From Stratiolaelaps scimitus (taxonomy: Eukaryota > Arthropoda > Arachnida > Mesostigmata > Laelapidae): a stretch of 64,000 nt of DNA. The stretch covers positions 5,240,001 through 5,304,000 of the forward strand of contig JABWDB010000005.1 in assembly GCA_019614645.1 (NCBI GenBank). Direction: 5' to 3'. The notes beneath the pieces were generated by a model, which made no database searches, was not told where the DNA came from, and saw only the letters and a list, made by a program, of their open reading frames with translations. Numbering within the stretch: position 1 is the first letter of the stretch; the number at the start of each line of letters is the position of its first letter. Made by a program: the position numbers and the translations under genes. Below, in pieces: positions 1 through 12,660 of the stretch.

Positions 1-1443
1 ATGGGCGCAGTCCTCGTCGCTGTTGAATACCCGCTCTGTCACCCGGATCAGCCACCACTTGCCAACGAACTGGAAAACAGAGCAGATAACGTAGCAGGTT
101 ACATATCACATCGATGTATTACAATATTGACTAAGATGTGGCTACTTGACTTGGCCGAATTCTAGTAAAAATGAAAGCTTCTTGCATCATGCGTATTGAG
201 CCATACTGTTTGAGAATGATGTCTACACCTTCATTTTCGCATATGGATCGACCAGGGTCTCAATCCTACGAGACGTTCAAGACGGCAAGACGTCGGTCGA
301 GATGCCGAAGACTCATTGGCGGATATGTGATATCTAGCTGAGAACTGTCTGTGCCGCGCAATTTTGGCTCAAGTGTCGCGTCGCCCTTTGTGTGAAGGCC
401 ATTGTGGTCAGAAGTAAATCTGCCCGGCGGCGCTATACACACACACACAACGACGTGTAACCACCCATTCATTCATCACGTCTCAGCCCGCGTCTTAACT
501 AAACTCCCTCTTTGCGAGTCTATCTCGCGCTTCGCACAGGGTTTGGTAAACTTTCGTGCTTGTGTCGTAGCTTTAACGTGCGCAGCGCGGGGGGGGGCAA
601 GGGGTGCCCGCTACTCGTGCCTCCCAGAGAGCAGACAAGCTGAGCTCGACGAATAGTGCAGGGTAGATGTTAGCGCCCCCGAAGGACAACAACACACCGC
701 ACGAAGGCTGTATATGGACTCGAAAGAGGTATCGCACGGTCGATACCGGCCGGTCGACGCCGTATGGCGACCGCCGCAGCCTTTTGTCACGAAGCCCCGA
801 AGCGGTAATCAATTTGAATCAGGGTTTCCCTTTCCTCCTTCGTTTCGCCTGCTGTAAAAATCGTCGATAAAAGTCTCCGAGACAGAGATCGTGATAAAAA
901 TTCGACGAGGAACTACCAAAGCGATGTGACAATACGGGAATTGGTAGAGGTCTCTGCGTACGGGCAAAGGAACGGCTCAAAGGAATCGAACAGGGGAATA
1001 AGCAAAAAAGACACCATTACTAGATTCTAGCCATGAAATCGAATGAAGCCAACATGATATGCTATGTCTGGATGCTGTGGCAACAGTTCAACTCGTTCAT
1101 GATTCAGATTTTGGGGAGGAGATCTTAGTATATTATAATAACTATATAACACTACTGAATAAAATGTGTTGTGATGACTGTGATAGTAATTATCATTAAT
1201 TATTATTGTTATACCTACCATTATAGTTTGCACCAACTGCAAGCACAGGTCTGTATGTGGAATTAGTAAAATATAGTAATATTTCCTATAACTTCACCGT
1301 TCACGACAAAGACGTTCGACTTTCGAATACACTAAGATGTAAAGTTTGTCACAGTTATTATTGCTATGACTATTATTAGGTAATGTGCGAAATATATTAA
1401 AAAATATGTAACATTTCTACAACAGACATAAATTGTAATAAAC

Positions 1444-1478
<35 letters not shown>

Positions 1479-2422
1479 TACCAAGTAGTTTCTCACAAGT
1501 GGTACTATAACTATGTACATATTATGTATGAAATTTACAAAAAATATATTCCTTCCGACTCTCCTCTGCGGCGCACCGGCGTCCGACTTTCGAGGAAGGA
1601 TTCTTTCCGTTCAAAAATCATATTTCTCTAGCGTACGCTCTGTGTACGCATTGGGCTACACAGATGAGCGCAGGTTTCCAGCAGTTCATTCGTCTTCCAC
1701 CCAGCACTTGTTCCCGTATTCAGGGTCGTGGAGCAGTCGACGTCGATTCTCTGGCTCAGGTCTACCGCTCGATCATTAGCGTCCGATACGGACTCCGCAG
1801 GAGGAGGAAAGACCTTCGGCCGTGCTTTGCTACTTGAACAATAGATCATTCTCAATATTGCTTCCGTTTCGAAGCAAAAACTGATATCTCCGGCGGCACT
1901 ACAAGTGCACTTTGCATTTTGTTGTTGTTGTGCCTGAGGTTAGCTAGCTCAATTCAAAGGGGAGGGTGAGTAGCCGATCCTTGGCTACACGTATTTCTGC
2001 AGTACATCGGAAACCGCGCTACTGGGCATGGCACAACTACAATTTGGCAAGAAGTGCTTTGCGGCCCTGCTGATTTTGGGTACGGACAGATATTGTTGAC
2101 GCAAGTGCGATGTGGTTAGGCTCTCCAGTTGCGGACTGTGAGCAAACCCAACAGTTTCACTTGGAAATGATTGCTTCAACGGTAGACTACTGTCAGCCGT
2201 ACTAAGAACAGACAGAGTGGTGACATCCCTCAGGCAAGAGATGTGCACCATTCAATCTACTGATACAAGATAGGCGAAATTTCCTTTTGTTCTGATACCT
2301 CCACTACTGCGTTATGTGACATGAGATCATCGTGAGCATAGCGAGCGTGATGAGAAGGCCTTACCATAGGTAGAAGCTAGATGTCAGTAAGGTCGCAGCG
2401 AGCGTCGCATGTCAGGAGATAA
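1..2422. other. No gene recognised
   Basis: AT-rich intergenic DNA with a (CA)n run near 439-449, a G run near 588-596 and the (TA)n tract at 1448. ORFs are short and featureless. Confidence 0.5.
1448..1477. repeat. (TA)n microsatellite
   Basis: An uninterrupted run of about 14 TA units. Apparent IYIYIY peptides across this and similar tracts are not coding. Confidence 0.9.
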
Positions 2423-2640
2423 TTATATAGCAGTGATAGGTTGAGAGCAGAATCGACCTGTGAATATTTTTTTTTGGTAGGAGTTACTGGACAGCTCGCA
2501 TCGAGGGAAGTCGTCGTGAGCTTTGTTTGATAGAACTGTACTACGAGGAAGTTGATGAACTTTCCAGTAACGCTCCAACTGATATCTGAGCATGATTTTC
2601 ACATGCCATGGGATAAGCTGGTCAGCCAAAGTGTCCCGAC
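2423..2640 (-). mobile_element. CR1-like LINE, short 3' fragment
   Basis: On the - strand, about 100 bases around 2480-2590 match the block that also occurs at 5990-6075 and 35620-35700 (CTCACGACGA.TTCCCTC..CGAGCTGTCCAGTAACTCC-like text). It gives the peptide HDDFPRCELSSNSYQ. It is a third, shorter copy of the same LINE tail. The edges are approximate. Confidence 0.55.
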
Positions 2641-3149
2641 AATTCGCTTAGCTGATCTGAATGCTGGGACCTCTCCCGAGGTGCTCACCAAAATTGATGG
2701 TTCGCTCAACGGATCGTTCAGCAGAATGTGCAGCATTACCTTCGATCGAATGTGTTGTAACAAACACCATGCTGGCTAACTTTCGGAAATGTGGTGTGTT
2801 CTTACGATGAGCTTTACGAGATCGTTGCTATCATAAGCTTTGAGAGCTGCGATAAGATTAGTGTTGAGGTGCGGCAAGCAGGCCAAGCCGTCTCTTCCGG
2901 AAAACGAAAATACCAGCGCAAGTCTAGAATGCGGCGCATCTGGCGCGTCCTTCGGTTGAGAGATGAAGCATTGTATATCGACAAGAAAAAGATCGCATGG
3001 CTGCACTCTCTGAAGGCGCACGTAATTCTCCCTCTCTCTTTCGACGACTTCCTTCATGGGCATCGTTCCGGGGCCAGTTCACTCAAAGCCTAACGTCCTC
3101 GCGCTTGCACCGAGGACAACGAGCACGTCTAATAGCATCATCGCTTGTA

Positions 3150-3173
3150 CATATATATATATATATATATATA
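3150..3173. repeat. (TA)n microsatellite
   Basis: About 12 TA units. Confidence 0.9.
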
Positions 3174-3972
3174 ACTTTAGAGAGACAAGCCTTAAAAAAT
3201 ATCTTATTTACGGACATATATTAATTTTTTTTGACTGTCTGTAATCATATTCACCGACTGCCAAATTAAACTCTATAACATTAATTAGCTCAATTTATAG
3301 TACAACAGAGAAAAATATGAACCATCCTATACGTATTTGTGAGATTGTTTCTCGTTACATCCGGATCACAATTTCGTACGTATTTGCCTGAGTAAGTAGA
3401 TCCTATTTGCAAGTACGTAACTTGATTAACTAGAACGTTCTGTTTTTTATAATTGCTGACTTGAACACTTGCATAAACAACCAGGCACATGGGCATGTGC
3501 TTACTTCATACACTTGGTAGTGTATAATTATCTTTGGATCAGGTCTAAACAACGCAATATGTGTTGTTTTTCTAACTTTACTAATGCTTCCCAATATTTT
3601 TTTTGACGATTACATTTCAGATACACATACGGACTATCCCTTGCCATCTAACGAAGCAATACTCATTAATATGCTTAACGAATCCTAATAATTGGTCATT
3701 ACTGTTGCTATGGATGATTTAATAACATGTGCGTAACGGGATCCCCCATGTAGCACGCGTGAACGCGTGATTGTGTGTTTTCACTCTAAATACGCGTTTA
3801 CATTATGTGCCAGTTCATACACACGATGGTCACCAGAGCCAACAGGCGAAGTTCGTCGAACCGTCACTCCTGCTCATTGTCTTGTAAGTCCATCTTGTAG
3901 CCACGTACAGCAAAGCATTGTTACATCGTTCGCGTACGCTAGCTGCTTTAAGAGCGTCACTCGGGAATCATA

Positions 3973-4170
3973 GTGAAGGTGTCCAAGCTTTCACGGCGTT
4001 CAGGTAATCTAGCTCAGTTGTTTGTCACAAACAAGAATTCTTCTTTCGTCGACGCGGATCCCTCAGGCGTTCCTGAGGAAAGCTTACGACTTCTACTTCG
4101 AATCGCCCTGTACGTGCTAATTATAGTTATATTGGGATTTGGCCTGGGTTTTGCTAATCTACATCGCTAA
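3973..4170 (+). other. Open frame ending in a membrane-spanning segment
   Basis: This frame ends in LRLLLRIALYVLIIVILGFG, a convincing membrane span, just before a TAA. No ATG opens it (first codon GTG), so it would have to be a terminal exon. No good acceptor was identified and the product is unknown. Confidence 0.12.
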
Positions 4171-4330
4171 AATTTGCTTTGTGAAACTTTAGCATTTGGG
4201 AGCGATTGTTGGTGCAACTTTCGTTGGAGAGCTCAAGTTTCGAAGTTTGCTACTACATATCTGTGTTGTATTTATGTTAAGCAGTGACCACTCCTCAGGT
4301 TGTATATGTATTTCAGTTATGTCATTCACC

Positions 4331-4412
4331 CCGACAGGTCTTCACAGTAATACCTAAAAGGTTAAGAGCTGAGGCCTGTCACATAGGGGAACAGCTGAGG
4401 GTCAGCTCGAAA
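4331..4412 (+). repeat. Dispersed repeat family A, copy 1
   Basis: This 82-bp unit runs from CCGACAGGTC through TAATACCTAAAAGGTTAAG, AGCTGAGGCCTGTCA and GGGGAACAGCTGAGGGTCAG to CTCGAAA. It is shared with 6141-6222, 10581-10656 and 27191-27271. Its tail (CTGAGGGTCAGCTCG-AAA) resembles the SINE tip at 54894. Confidence 0.75.
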
Positions 4413-5435
4413 CACAGTTATTTCATTTACAAGACAGTCTTTGAAACGAAGCAACATAAGAGCAAAAACAATAATGATAAGAACGGGGTGGATCTCACCA
4501 GTGACGACGAAACTAGCTGCTGAGCCGGCATAGTTTCGGAGATGACCCACTCAAAAGAAAAAGTTTGCAGAAAAATTATTTTTTTATTTATTTTGAAGCG
4601 TTGGAAACTAGTTTCTTACAGGAGTTGGTTTGAAGTTGACACCGAGGGAAGGTCTTATCGTTTAATTATTTACACGCTTGCCACAAACCGAGCCAACTGA
4701 ACACCAGAATACCCACCTATTCATGGTATATTCCACCAAAGAAGTCCAACATCTTTTATGAGAAGTCAGTCTAAGCTGGAATGGGATCCTCACGAAAACG
4801 CAACCCGCAATCTCCCTTATGACACGATACGAGCTGCGTAGGTGTACACCAAAAACAAGGTAGTCATTTGTACTGAGAGCAGAGATAATACTCAAAGTGG
4901 AAAATTCGAACTATGCTTTGCGCAAGATCGATCTTGTTAACTCTTAGTATTCTAGGGCATTCCAAATCCTCCATATCAAGACATTTGCATCGATAGACAT
5001 ACCTCTGTTACTCAGTCGACTGTCGAATACTTTGAGGAAGTTCGCAAAGCACAAAAAAAAATTGTTTTTATCTCAATGCTGAAATCAATGACAAGGGTCA
5101 AGTAAAAGTATACAAGTTAATAAAAAAAAACGTGTGACTTCAAAATATATGACCATTTTTCTAATCATAGGGCTACGAAGGAGTTGCATATATGAAAAGC
5201 CAATCAGCAGATCGAGTCAGTTGTTCCAGTTCGGCTCAAGTAGTGTTCTCAATATATATGCAGGCCAGATGTTTACGTGATGAATGCGGCCCGTGGCTTC
5301 ATACGCGCAATCATTGAGCGAAGCTCAACAAGTCTCTTTCTCTCTCTATACCATAGATCAAGACAGCGGTCAATGGCCTTGGCAAGGGCGAGGAGGGGTC
5401 GCCCTTGCCAAGGGCACCCCTCCCCCCCCCCCCGC

Positions 5436-6130
5436 TCAGCTCAAGTGTGACCACGAACAGAGCAACAAGTGCACATGCTGGCATTGGAAAACGGAATCAT
5501 TTGAAGCGTTCCAATCCTGGGTGTTAATACTGATGGCATAATTCATTGTATCTGAGAAAACGGAATGCTGTCTGGAACAGTAAGAGCGATCCCTCTCCCC
5601 TCTAAATATGGCCTCCACAGCAATATCCATCATCGTTTGGGGAAACCATGGCCCTCGGCTTATATGATACCGGTTCGGCCTATCTGATAACCCGTTCTTT
5701 CTAGCCTTGTTCAACGTTTTGCTGGGCTGGGAGACGCCTGGCAATAAATAACAAACCCGGTTGTCTTCAGCAGACACAACTCCGAGGTGTCGAAGACCAA
5801 AGTAAAGTTCAAGCTAAAAATAAAAGGTAGTCTGCCGCCCTCGGTCGTATAGCAGACGTGGCGAAGTGGGCTTCCTATAGCCAAACGCTGCTCATTACTC
5901 AGGTCGCAGAGAGCAAACCATATTGAGAGGCAGAATAAATTGTGTGGCGTATATATGCATCTAGGGCAAAATCGGCACAGAATAACATTTGTAGGAGTTA
6001 CTGGAAAACTCGTATTGAGGAAAATCGTCGTAACCTCCGCTTGGAACAGTTGTACAATAACGAAGTTCATGCAAAGCAGTGCACTTGCTGGGGCGACTCC
6101 GAGGACGAACCTCGAGTTTGATAGCGGTAA
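5436..6130 (-). mobile_element. CR1-like LINE, 3' (C-terminal) fragment
   Basis: On the - strand this stretch matches the 35590-36275 segment at nucleotide level across its length, for example around 5985-6075 against the sequence at 35620-35710. Broken frames read ALCDLSNEQRLAIG and the AISINTQDWN block, as in the C-terminus of CR1-like elements. Stops and frame changes show it is dead. A run of ten Cs at 5422-5431 marks roughly where the similarity ends. Confidence 0.7.
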
Positions 6131-6140
6131 CCAAGACGTG

Positions 6141-6222
6141 TTTTAGAGCTGTCTCTCAGCTGTTCCCCTATATGACAGGCTTAGGCTTCACCATCCGGTA
6201 TTACATCAAGGACCTGTCGAGG
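6141..6222 (-). repeat. Dispersed repeat family A, copy 2 (most diverged)
   Basis: The reverse complement aligns to copy 1 over its full length: CGACAGGTCCTTGATGTAAT, then GCCTGTCATATAGGGGAACA and GCTGAGAGACAGCTCTAAAA. Confidence 0.6.
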
Positions 6223-6225
6223 CCA

Positions 6226-7982
6226 CCTTTACAACTTTTGTATCTTCCTTTTTACTTTTAGACCTGGGGAGAACCCACACAAATATAGAAAACAAATGAT
6301 AGGGTAATCCAAAGATTCTTCCCAGGATTTTAGCCTGGACGTATATGTCCCTCCTTAGACGCTCGCCACTAGACCCTCTAGGGAGCGATAGCGGTAAGCG
6401 GACTAGGAACTTCGTCCGATAAGATCCGAGGCCGCGACGATGGTGGCGCTAATCGTTAGCCCCATGTCAGGTGTGAAAAAAACTTCAAAAAGTTCAAATG
6501 TTATGCTAACATCATACCCTGATGTTTTCTGCATTCGATAGTACTGAACCAGTTGTATATGACGACAAAAAAAAGCATGTTTATTCTTAAATGTGTGTGT
6601 GCGTGTGTGTGTACCCTATTTATACGAGCTGACCCACCATGTTTTACAGTTGTTTTCACTGTTGTAACATTTTACAAGGTACCTAGGTCTGTATAACACA
6701 ACACAGTATGAATAAATGATGACGTTTTTTCAGTCCCGGTATAAGACGACAACTGCTCAGTCTGTGGCAAGCAGACCTTGAATCGATATTTCACCACAGA
6801 AATAGGTTGTCAAACGATCGAATAAAGGCAAAGTTGCTTCTCCCGTAAAGTCTTTTTTGCCATGAAAGCACTGAGACCTCTTCGAATGAGTTCGCCTGCA
6901 AGGGTCCCTCGTTTGGTCGTGCCTTCCTTTTTTTTTTGGGAGGAGGAAATTTTCTTCAAACGCACGGACACCACCAGAGACACCTTCCAATCTCCATGAA
7001 AGTGGGCCGATCTAGTGCAGGGTTAACGAGGATGACAAAACGCCTCTGCCTGCTAAAACCATCCTCTTCTGAGAGTGTATCTCTTCCCCTGAGTCGACAC
7101 GCTTGGCATTACTTCCGAGGAAGATGTGTACTGCTCCGGCTAGTGTTCTATAGCCGGGTGCCTTAGTCTTCTATGGCCGTGCCTTCCTGAGATTATGCAA
7201 TATCACCTTCGACCGAATATGCTGTACCAGCTCTCTCTTAACGATAGCTCCAATATGTGCTTGAATTACGACGAGCGGCTGTTGTCGACCTCAAGCAGGT
7301 CAAGTAAATGCATATATATTCTTCTCTAAAAAATTCCCGTTGTCGCTCCTAGTTGTACGAGTGCGCTTAATAACATGGTTGCTATTCCCAATTGATTTGT
7401 CCTCTTTCAATTTCAGATCCGAGTTGAAATACAAACGCCAGAGTGCATCCAGCATAGGGTAGATCGTTACGCAGAATAAGTTAGTTAAGCACGTAACCAT
7501 ACTACTCCTCCGGCTTGCGAACCTGGTAGTGTATGCAGCACGTAACCCCCATTTATTTGTATTGGATTTTTGTCTCGTGCTATTTGTTAGCCAGCTATCG
7601 TTTAAAAAAACTATCCGACCTTACGAACAATCTGTTATCTAAGGCGATAAATTTATAAAATTATATCCTGCTTTCTAATGCTCACCATTGCATCCACAGC
7701 TCCCCTTTAAATGCTTCTATTCATTCACTGTATACGGAAGTACTGGCTATCTTTGCTCAATCACCCATGTTGGGTAGGTATGTTTCATACAGGATCACAT
7801 TTACAAGTACAAGTGTTTGCTATATCATGGATAATACGCACGTTGACAGGTCTAGCATATCATATTCCTAAATTTACTGTTATCGTAACAAATCGGCGTT
7901 CTGTACACGTTCAAACGCATTGTCATCAAGGCTCGAGCAACTGTCGAAGACTCGTGCTGCCCGGACATTCTAGTTCAGCTCT
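6226..7982. other. No gene recognised
   Basis: It holds a (TG)n run at about 6592-6612 and a short sequence shared with 2728-2765. ORFs of 60-100 codons show no domains. Confidence 0.45.
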
Positions 7983-8130
7983 ATGGGAACATCAGTTAAT
8001 ATATGTCCAGCACTGATTCAAGATTTACCAGGAACCTTGACCTTGGTGGACGGCCAAACGCCTGACACCACAGTGTACACTGACGGAAGTGCAAGCAACT
8101 TTTGGCAAAATGCTTCACAGCCAAGTTCCG
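7983..8130 (+). mobile_element. RNase H domain remnant of a retroelement
   Basis: The open frame from 7983 reads PALIQDLPGTLTLVDG and then TVYTDGSASN. The (V/I)YTDGS motif carries the first catalytic Asp of the RNase H domain found in LINEs of the I/R1 type and in LTR retrotransposons. The following Gly-rich strand and the other catalytic residues are not recognisable, so this is a dead scrap. Confidence 0.45.
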
Positions 8131-9129
8131 CTTTGACTGTCACTGCAGTAAAGTCGTCTCCCTACAAGTTAACTGAGTCGTTGAAAATAGCTACTCACTT
8201 TGTCCGGTTCGAAATTCTGCATGAATTTCGTTGCAGGCCCAGCCTGCACCAGGATGAAGCACAGGCTGGCTGCGAGCGGTATCGTACGCATCAACATGAT
8301 CGAACGTTCGAGACAGCTCGACGTTAAGGCTTGTTAGTTGAAGATGAGCACTATAGCTGAACGCGTACGAGGCCAACTTCGTACAAAACTGTCCGTTGCA
8401 CGGCTGTCCTGTATGATACGACGTGCACAGGGTGTGTCGAGTACTTCGCCGCTACGGGTATACCCGCGCTGGTGTAGTCTCGCAATTATCAGTCACACCA
8501 GAGCGTGCACACTGTCATGCGCGTGTGTTGCCCCGAGGTCGGTGAACGCACAAGAACTCAGGCTATGAACGCTACGTTGTAGATGTCACCCTTTTCCCGC
8601 AGTGCTGCCTCATGTATCGCGCGCACTTCGGCGAGTTACAAATGTACTCCGAATTTACTTTTCCACTGGATCGTTGGCCCACTCCTCATGAGGACAACAC
8701 CTTGAGAACCTGAGTGCTTTAGTGTCGGTGGTAGAATTCAACACAATTGTTGAATGCGAGAACACACACTCAACAGACTCTCAACACTGAGCGCTCCCGT
8801 GTTTCTTGGGCACTAGAACAGTTCGTGCATAAACGCAATTCAGTGTTATTGTTTCGAGAGCGTTAACGAAATTATTTGCACCGCGAGAGCGTTGCTCGAC
8901 GTAATTCGCATTTGGCAAAAGCAGGACCACTTCGGGCTGAGACCGATCGAACTGTGGCAGTAACAATTGTTGTTGAATTTTAATTTGTTCATTTAAAAGA
9001 ACGTCGATCAACGAGGACAGCTCGGTAAACCTACGACGCTTCATGTGCCACCGCTGTAAATATCGTCTCTTCAAAGCTGGGCTTCCCTCACGGAGTGGGC
9101 GAGAGGAATAATAATTAACTAATTGCTGT

Positions 9130-9310
9130 AATTGAGAGCGAGTTCACCTGTGCAAATATATGATACCACAGTAGCGCCATGTATGTCTTGTCGACTCCGT
9201 GGTGGACAGGATCGCCTCGTAGAAGGCAGGCCACATTAGCTCGAAGCGGTACAGGTTTTGACGACCAGATTTTAGAAGACCGTTGAGACTTGTCAGTTGA
9301 ACACGACACT
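9130..9310 (-). mobile_element. Possible integrase zinc-binding remnant
   Basis: On the - strand a frame reads ACLLRGDPVHHGVDKTYMAL, resembling the H-x-G-x-x-KT part of the zinc-binding region before LTR-element integrases. The remaining zinc ligands and the DDE core are not seen. The call is weak. Confidence 0.25.
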
Positions 9311-9640
9311 CATTGCAATGGCCTCCTTGAGCTGATGCGTGGACCTTGTCTGGGTATTGCGTAGGAAATTTCATATTGCGCAGGGCAATTGGCGCGAGTC
9401 GTTTCGTGACGAGAATTAATCCTCTTCAACGATTGGCCATTCTGCGCTGAACCCCTTCAGAGTTTGACCTAAGCGATATCGTAGATACCGATTGTGACTA
9501 CTGAGAAAAAATATCTTCTTTTGTTTAGGTTCTAAACGGTAAACGTTATAATATACACGTCTGCAAAATTGAACACACAAAAATGGAAAGAAACGCCTGA
9601 AATCTGTAGAGGGGACTGACTTAAATTATCTCAACTAAAC

Positions 9641-9690
9641 TTTTTCGGGCCAACTCTCAGCTAACATCTACAGTTGCACAAGTATGTTAA
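9641..9690 (-). mobile_element. SINE 3' tip copy
   Basis: The reverse complement reads GTTAGCTGAGAGTTGGCCCG followed by a run of five A, matching the 3' tip of the SINE at 54894-55065. Confidence 0.45.
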
Positions 9691-9703
9691 AGATACACGT
9701 GTT

Positions 9704-9835
9704 GCGTATTCTCCTCCATAGAGAACCGTCCTTCAGTCTACCTAAATTAGCTCACATATAATATATATTTTTTTATATATTATATGTGAGCTAATTTAGG
9801 TCGACTGGAGGACGGTTCTCTATGGAGGAGAATAC

Positions 9836-9836
<1 letters not shown>
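9704..9836. repeat. Near-perfect palindrome with 64-bp arms
   Basis: Left arm 9704-9767 and right arm 9773-9836 are inverted copies differing at two positions, separated by a few T/A bases. The arms begin GCGTATTCTCCTCC and include CTAAATTAGCTCACATATAA. The outer 28 bases occur a third time, in the left-arm orientation, at 9877-9904 beyond a (TA)n tract at 9839-9876. Such a structure can fold into a long hairpin; a foldback/MITE-type element is one explanation. Confidence 0.85.

Positions 9837-9838
<2 letters not shown>

Positions 9839-9876
<38 letters not shown>
9839..9876. repeat. (TA)n microsatellite between palindrome copies
   Basis: About 19 TA units between the 64-bp-arm palindrome and the third copy of its outer end. 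Confidence 0.9.
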
Positions 9877-9881
<5 letters not shown>

Positions 9882-10580
9882 ATTCTCCTCCATAGAGAAC
9901 CGTCTATTATATTATTCTCATTTTTATTCTTTCATCTATATTATTGATGTCATATTGTCATCTCTCAAGGTTCGATCGTCTTAACATAATGCAGACGCAG
10001 CAGTTCGCCAATCCTGAATTCGCAATCATAGGGTGCAACAATACAACGATCAATGCATTCAACATCACAGGCTGACGCTACCCGAGCTTTATATTATTAT
10101 ATTTACGCGATCGGAAAACAACTGCGCCTTCAGCTAAATAATTAATGACGAATAGCGAGTGTAAACAGAGCCTAGTCGATTATAGCAAACATAACTACAG
10201 TTGAGGCTACATAAATATATATTTTTTTGTTTTGAAGAATGGCCAACAATAGGCATAGCATGAGAGCTAGCTTGCAACACGATCGCATTTGAAAAATGGC
10301 AAGAAAAGATTGAAAAGGTCACCTCAAAGGCAACTCCCAATTGAAGCTGAATTCAGCTGCTCGCAGTTGAGGCTAAACGCCAGGGTCAAACAAAACAGTG
10401 ACAATCAATGAGTTCGGTCGAGTCCAGTATTCGCATGTAAACTCACTTAAATCTCCACTCAGTACTGACATCACTGTCCACGTAGCAACAACAGCCCGCG
10501 AGGGCATCGATATCGCGCGCCTGATGTTTTGGAGTCGGTCGTCACCTAAAAAGCGCTAATAATATTTAGAGCTAAATTGT

Positions 10581-10656
10581 CCTAAAGTCATACCTAAGAG
10601 GTTAAGAGCTGAGGCCTGTCACACAGGTGAACAGCTGAGGGTCAGCTCGAAAAAAC
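10581..10656 (+). repeat. Dispersed repeat family A, copy 3
   Basis: CATACCTAAGAGGTTAAGAG, CTGAGGCCTGTCACACAGG and GAACAGCTGAGGGTCAGCTC-GAAAAAA match copy 1 with few changes; the first ~15 bases are diverged. Confidence 0.7.
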
Positions 10657-11301
10657 GCTGATAAAGTGATAGGCGACTGTGTATATGTGTGGTTTGTAGT
10701 GACGTCTTTTTAGGGATTAAGTTGACTTAAGCAACCCCCATCTGGGATTCGATACGCACGAGATAGCCATCTCAAAATATGATTTCAAGTAACACGAAAG
10801 TAGTTTCGAGCCATGACCCGTATTAATATTGATTCAAGCAAAGCCGCGTAATTTTCAAAAAACGTCTGCAGTATAGAGCACGTTGTTTTCAGCAGCAATA
10901 GATGGAGGAACGTTCACACTGCTAGTGAAAGTTTCTGGACTAGTCTAGACTATCAAGCAAACGGCAAGACTTCTTATAAACTCCCAGGTATCATACTTTA
11001 CGAGGACTTTCCATTAATACGTATAAATAACTTTACATTCAAAAACTGTACCGATTTAACGGCTAATGCTTGAATCAACCTAATGTTCACAGATATTTAT
11101 AGTACTTCCTTGCTCATTGTCGGATGCAATTCAATAAGTCAATATATAGCTTCGCGGAAGTGCGAACAAGATAGATGCTAATCCTTATAGCGCTGCTTAA
11201 CTCTGAGATGGACATCTTGCATTTGTAGAACGCTTCTCGAAGCAGCCGAGTATCACGTCGAAACCTCACCGCTATACGCGAGACATGGTGAGGTGAGGTT
11301 T

Positions 11302-11360
11302 ATCATATAATGCATTATATGATGCCAGGTGGCACCATATAATGCATTATCTGATGCCAC
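11302..11360. repeat. Palindromic ATAATGCATTAT motif, two copies
   Basis: ATCATATAATGCATTATATGAT (11302-11323, a perfect 22-bp palindrome, shown here in full as its 11-base half ATCATATAATG and inverse) is followed by GCCAGGTGGC and a second imperfect copy CATATAATGCATTATCTGAT. Confidence 0.7.
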
Positions 11361-12548
11361 TTAAGCCATGAAGCTACAGCTTACTCGCTCCCTCTCTGCA
11401 AATCCCCACTGCGAATACTGCTCTGGATCGTCATAGGAGACGAATCGTGGCCATGTACCGACATCGTCGACAACGCTCATTTGCGAGAGTGGGCGTATAG
11501 ACAGAGGGACACCCTACACATGAGGCATGCCCTTGACACTGCAAGAATGAACCTGTCATGCCGTCGGCCCTGGCCAGTGCCCCTTGGCTGTACCGTTCGT
11601 GTCGTGTCGTCCTTCCACCAAAAGGGGAGCCATAGGCGTTGGACAGCCCAACCCGACCTTGTTTGCAGACGTACAACTTGAACGTCAACGGGAGGCGACG
11701 TTGAGTGCGAGCTACTCAGCGCTTCTTCGCCATTCCGCTGTAAAACTACCGACTAATTGTTCGGCGAACGTTTTGCAGTATGCGAAATCATTTTGTTTAA
11801 TCAGCGGGTTGTTCACCGGAAATTAGCTCATTCTACCGCGACAGTTTCTCGTGTGAGTAGGCATCGTCAAAGACGACTATTTTGCTAAGTACCCAGACAC
11901 TAGGCAGTCGGGAAACAAACATTTTATCGACTCTAACGAACGTTCGGAAATCGGATGCTGCTGAGTGGCCTTAATGTTAAATACTGCAATCTCTTAAAGC
12001 GATCGTCATGTAACTCGCATAAGCGCGTCATGGAAATGACTGGCCACTGCTGACTGGTGGTGCGGCGTTCTCGTTTCGAAAACGAATTAATTTCAATGGT
12101 GTTGCTGGGGAAATGCATACAAAAATCAGTATTGCTAACGGGCGGAAACAGCCGTTAATGTATTTATGTGCTGCGTTGCGGCGCTGGAATTGGTGATTAA
12201 CGCCACTAGTGAAATATGTTAGTGTGAGAATATTAGTAACCTAATAATATTAAGCGCTCTCGATTTGCTTGAGCGGATGGTGTTCAGCAAAATGCCAATG
12301 TATGACCTCAATTGCATAGCCTCGTAAACAGTGCTACGCGGGAGTTGAAAAGTGGTTCCTAAATATTTTAAAACATGTATATATGCCTGGATGTGTCATC
12401 ACAGTTCCGCGGTAATTCAAATACGAGGTCTAAACAATGTTGATTAATTGTGGAAGGAGATATAAAGATTTTCTATGCAAGTGGCAAGCTTATTTTGGCC
12501 ATTCGTTGTACATATAACTCATTGAGAACTTGGGGTTAATCTTCTATT

Positions 12549-12660
12549 TATTCAAACATACAGTAGGTCGGAATTTCTAGGGATTATGGGGGTGGGGGAG
12601 GGGGGGTGAGGACGACAATGTCCCGAGGAAGGCGATGGCATTGCCTCTCTGCACAGCAGG
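12549..12660 (-). mobile_element. Non-LTR 3' end copy
   Basis: The reverse complement matches the 56430-56570 copy: AGAGAGGCAATGCCATCGCC, then CCTCGGGACA, a C-rich stretch, AATCCCTAGAAAT and a TTTGAATAAAT end. G-runs on the + strand at 12590-12606 and 12659-12665 are part of its C-rich region or its edge. Confidence 0.55.

Larger units (their letters stand above)
2641..4330. other. No gene recognised; possible LINE scrap
   Basis: Sequence around 2728-2765 (GCAGCATTACCTTCGATCGA) resembles 7194-7225 (GCAATATCACCTTCGACCGA), probably an old interspersed repeat. The (TA)n tract lies at 3150. Nothing else is recognised besides the frame at 3973-4170. Confidence 0.4.
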
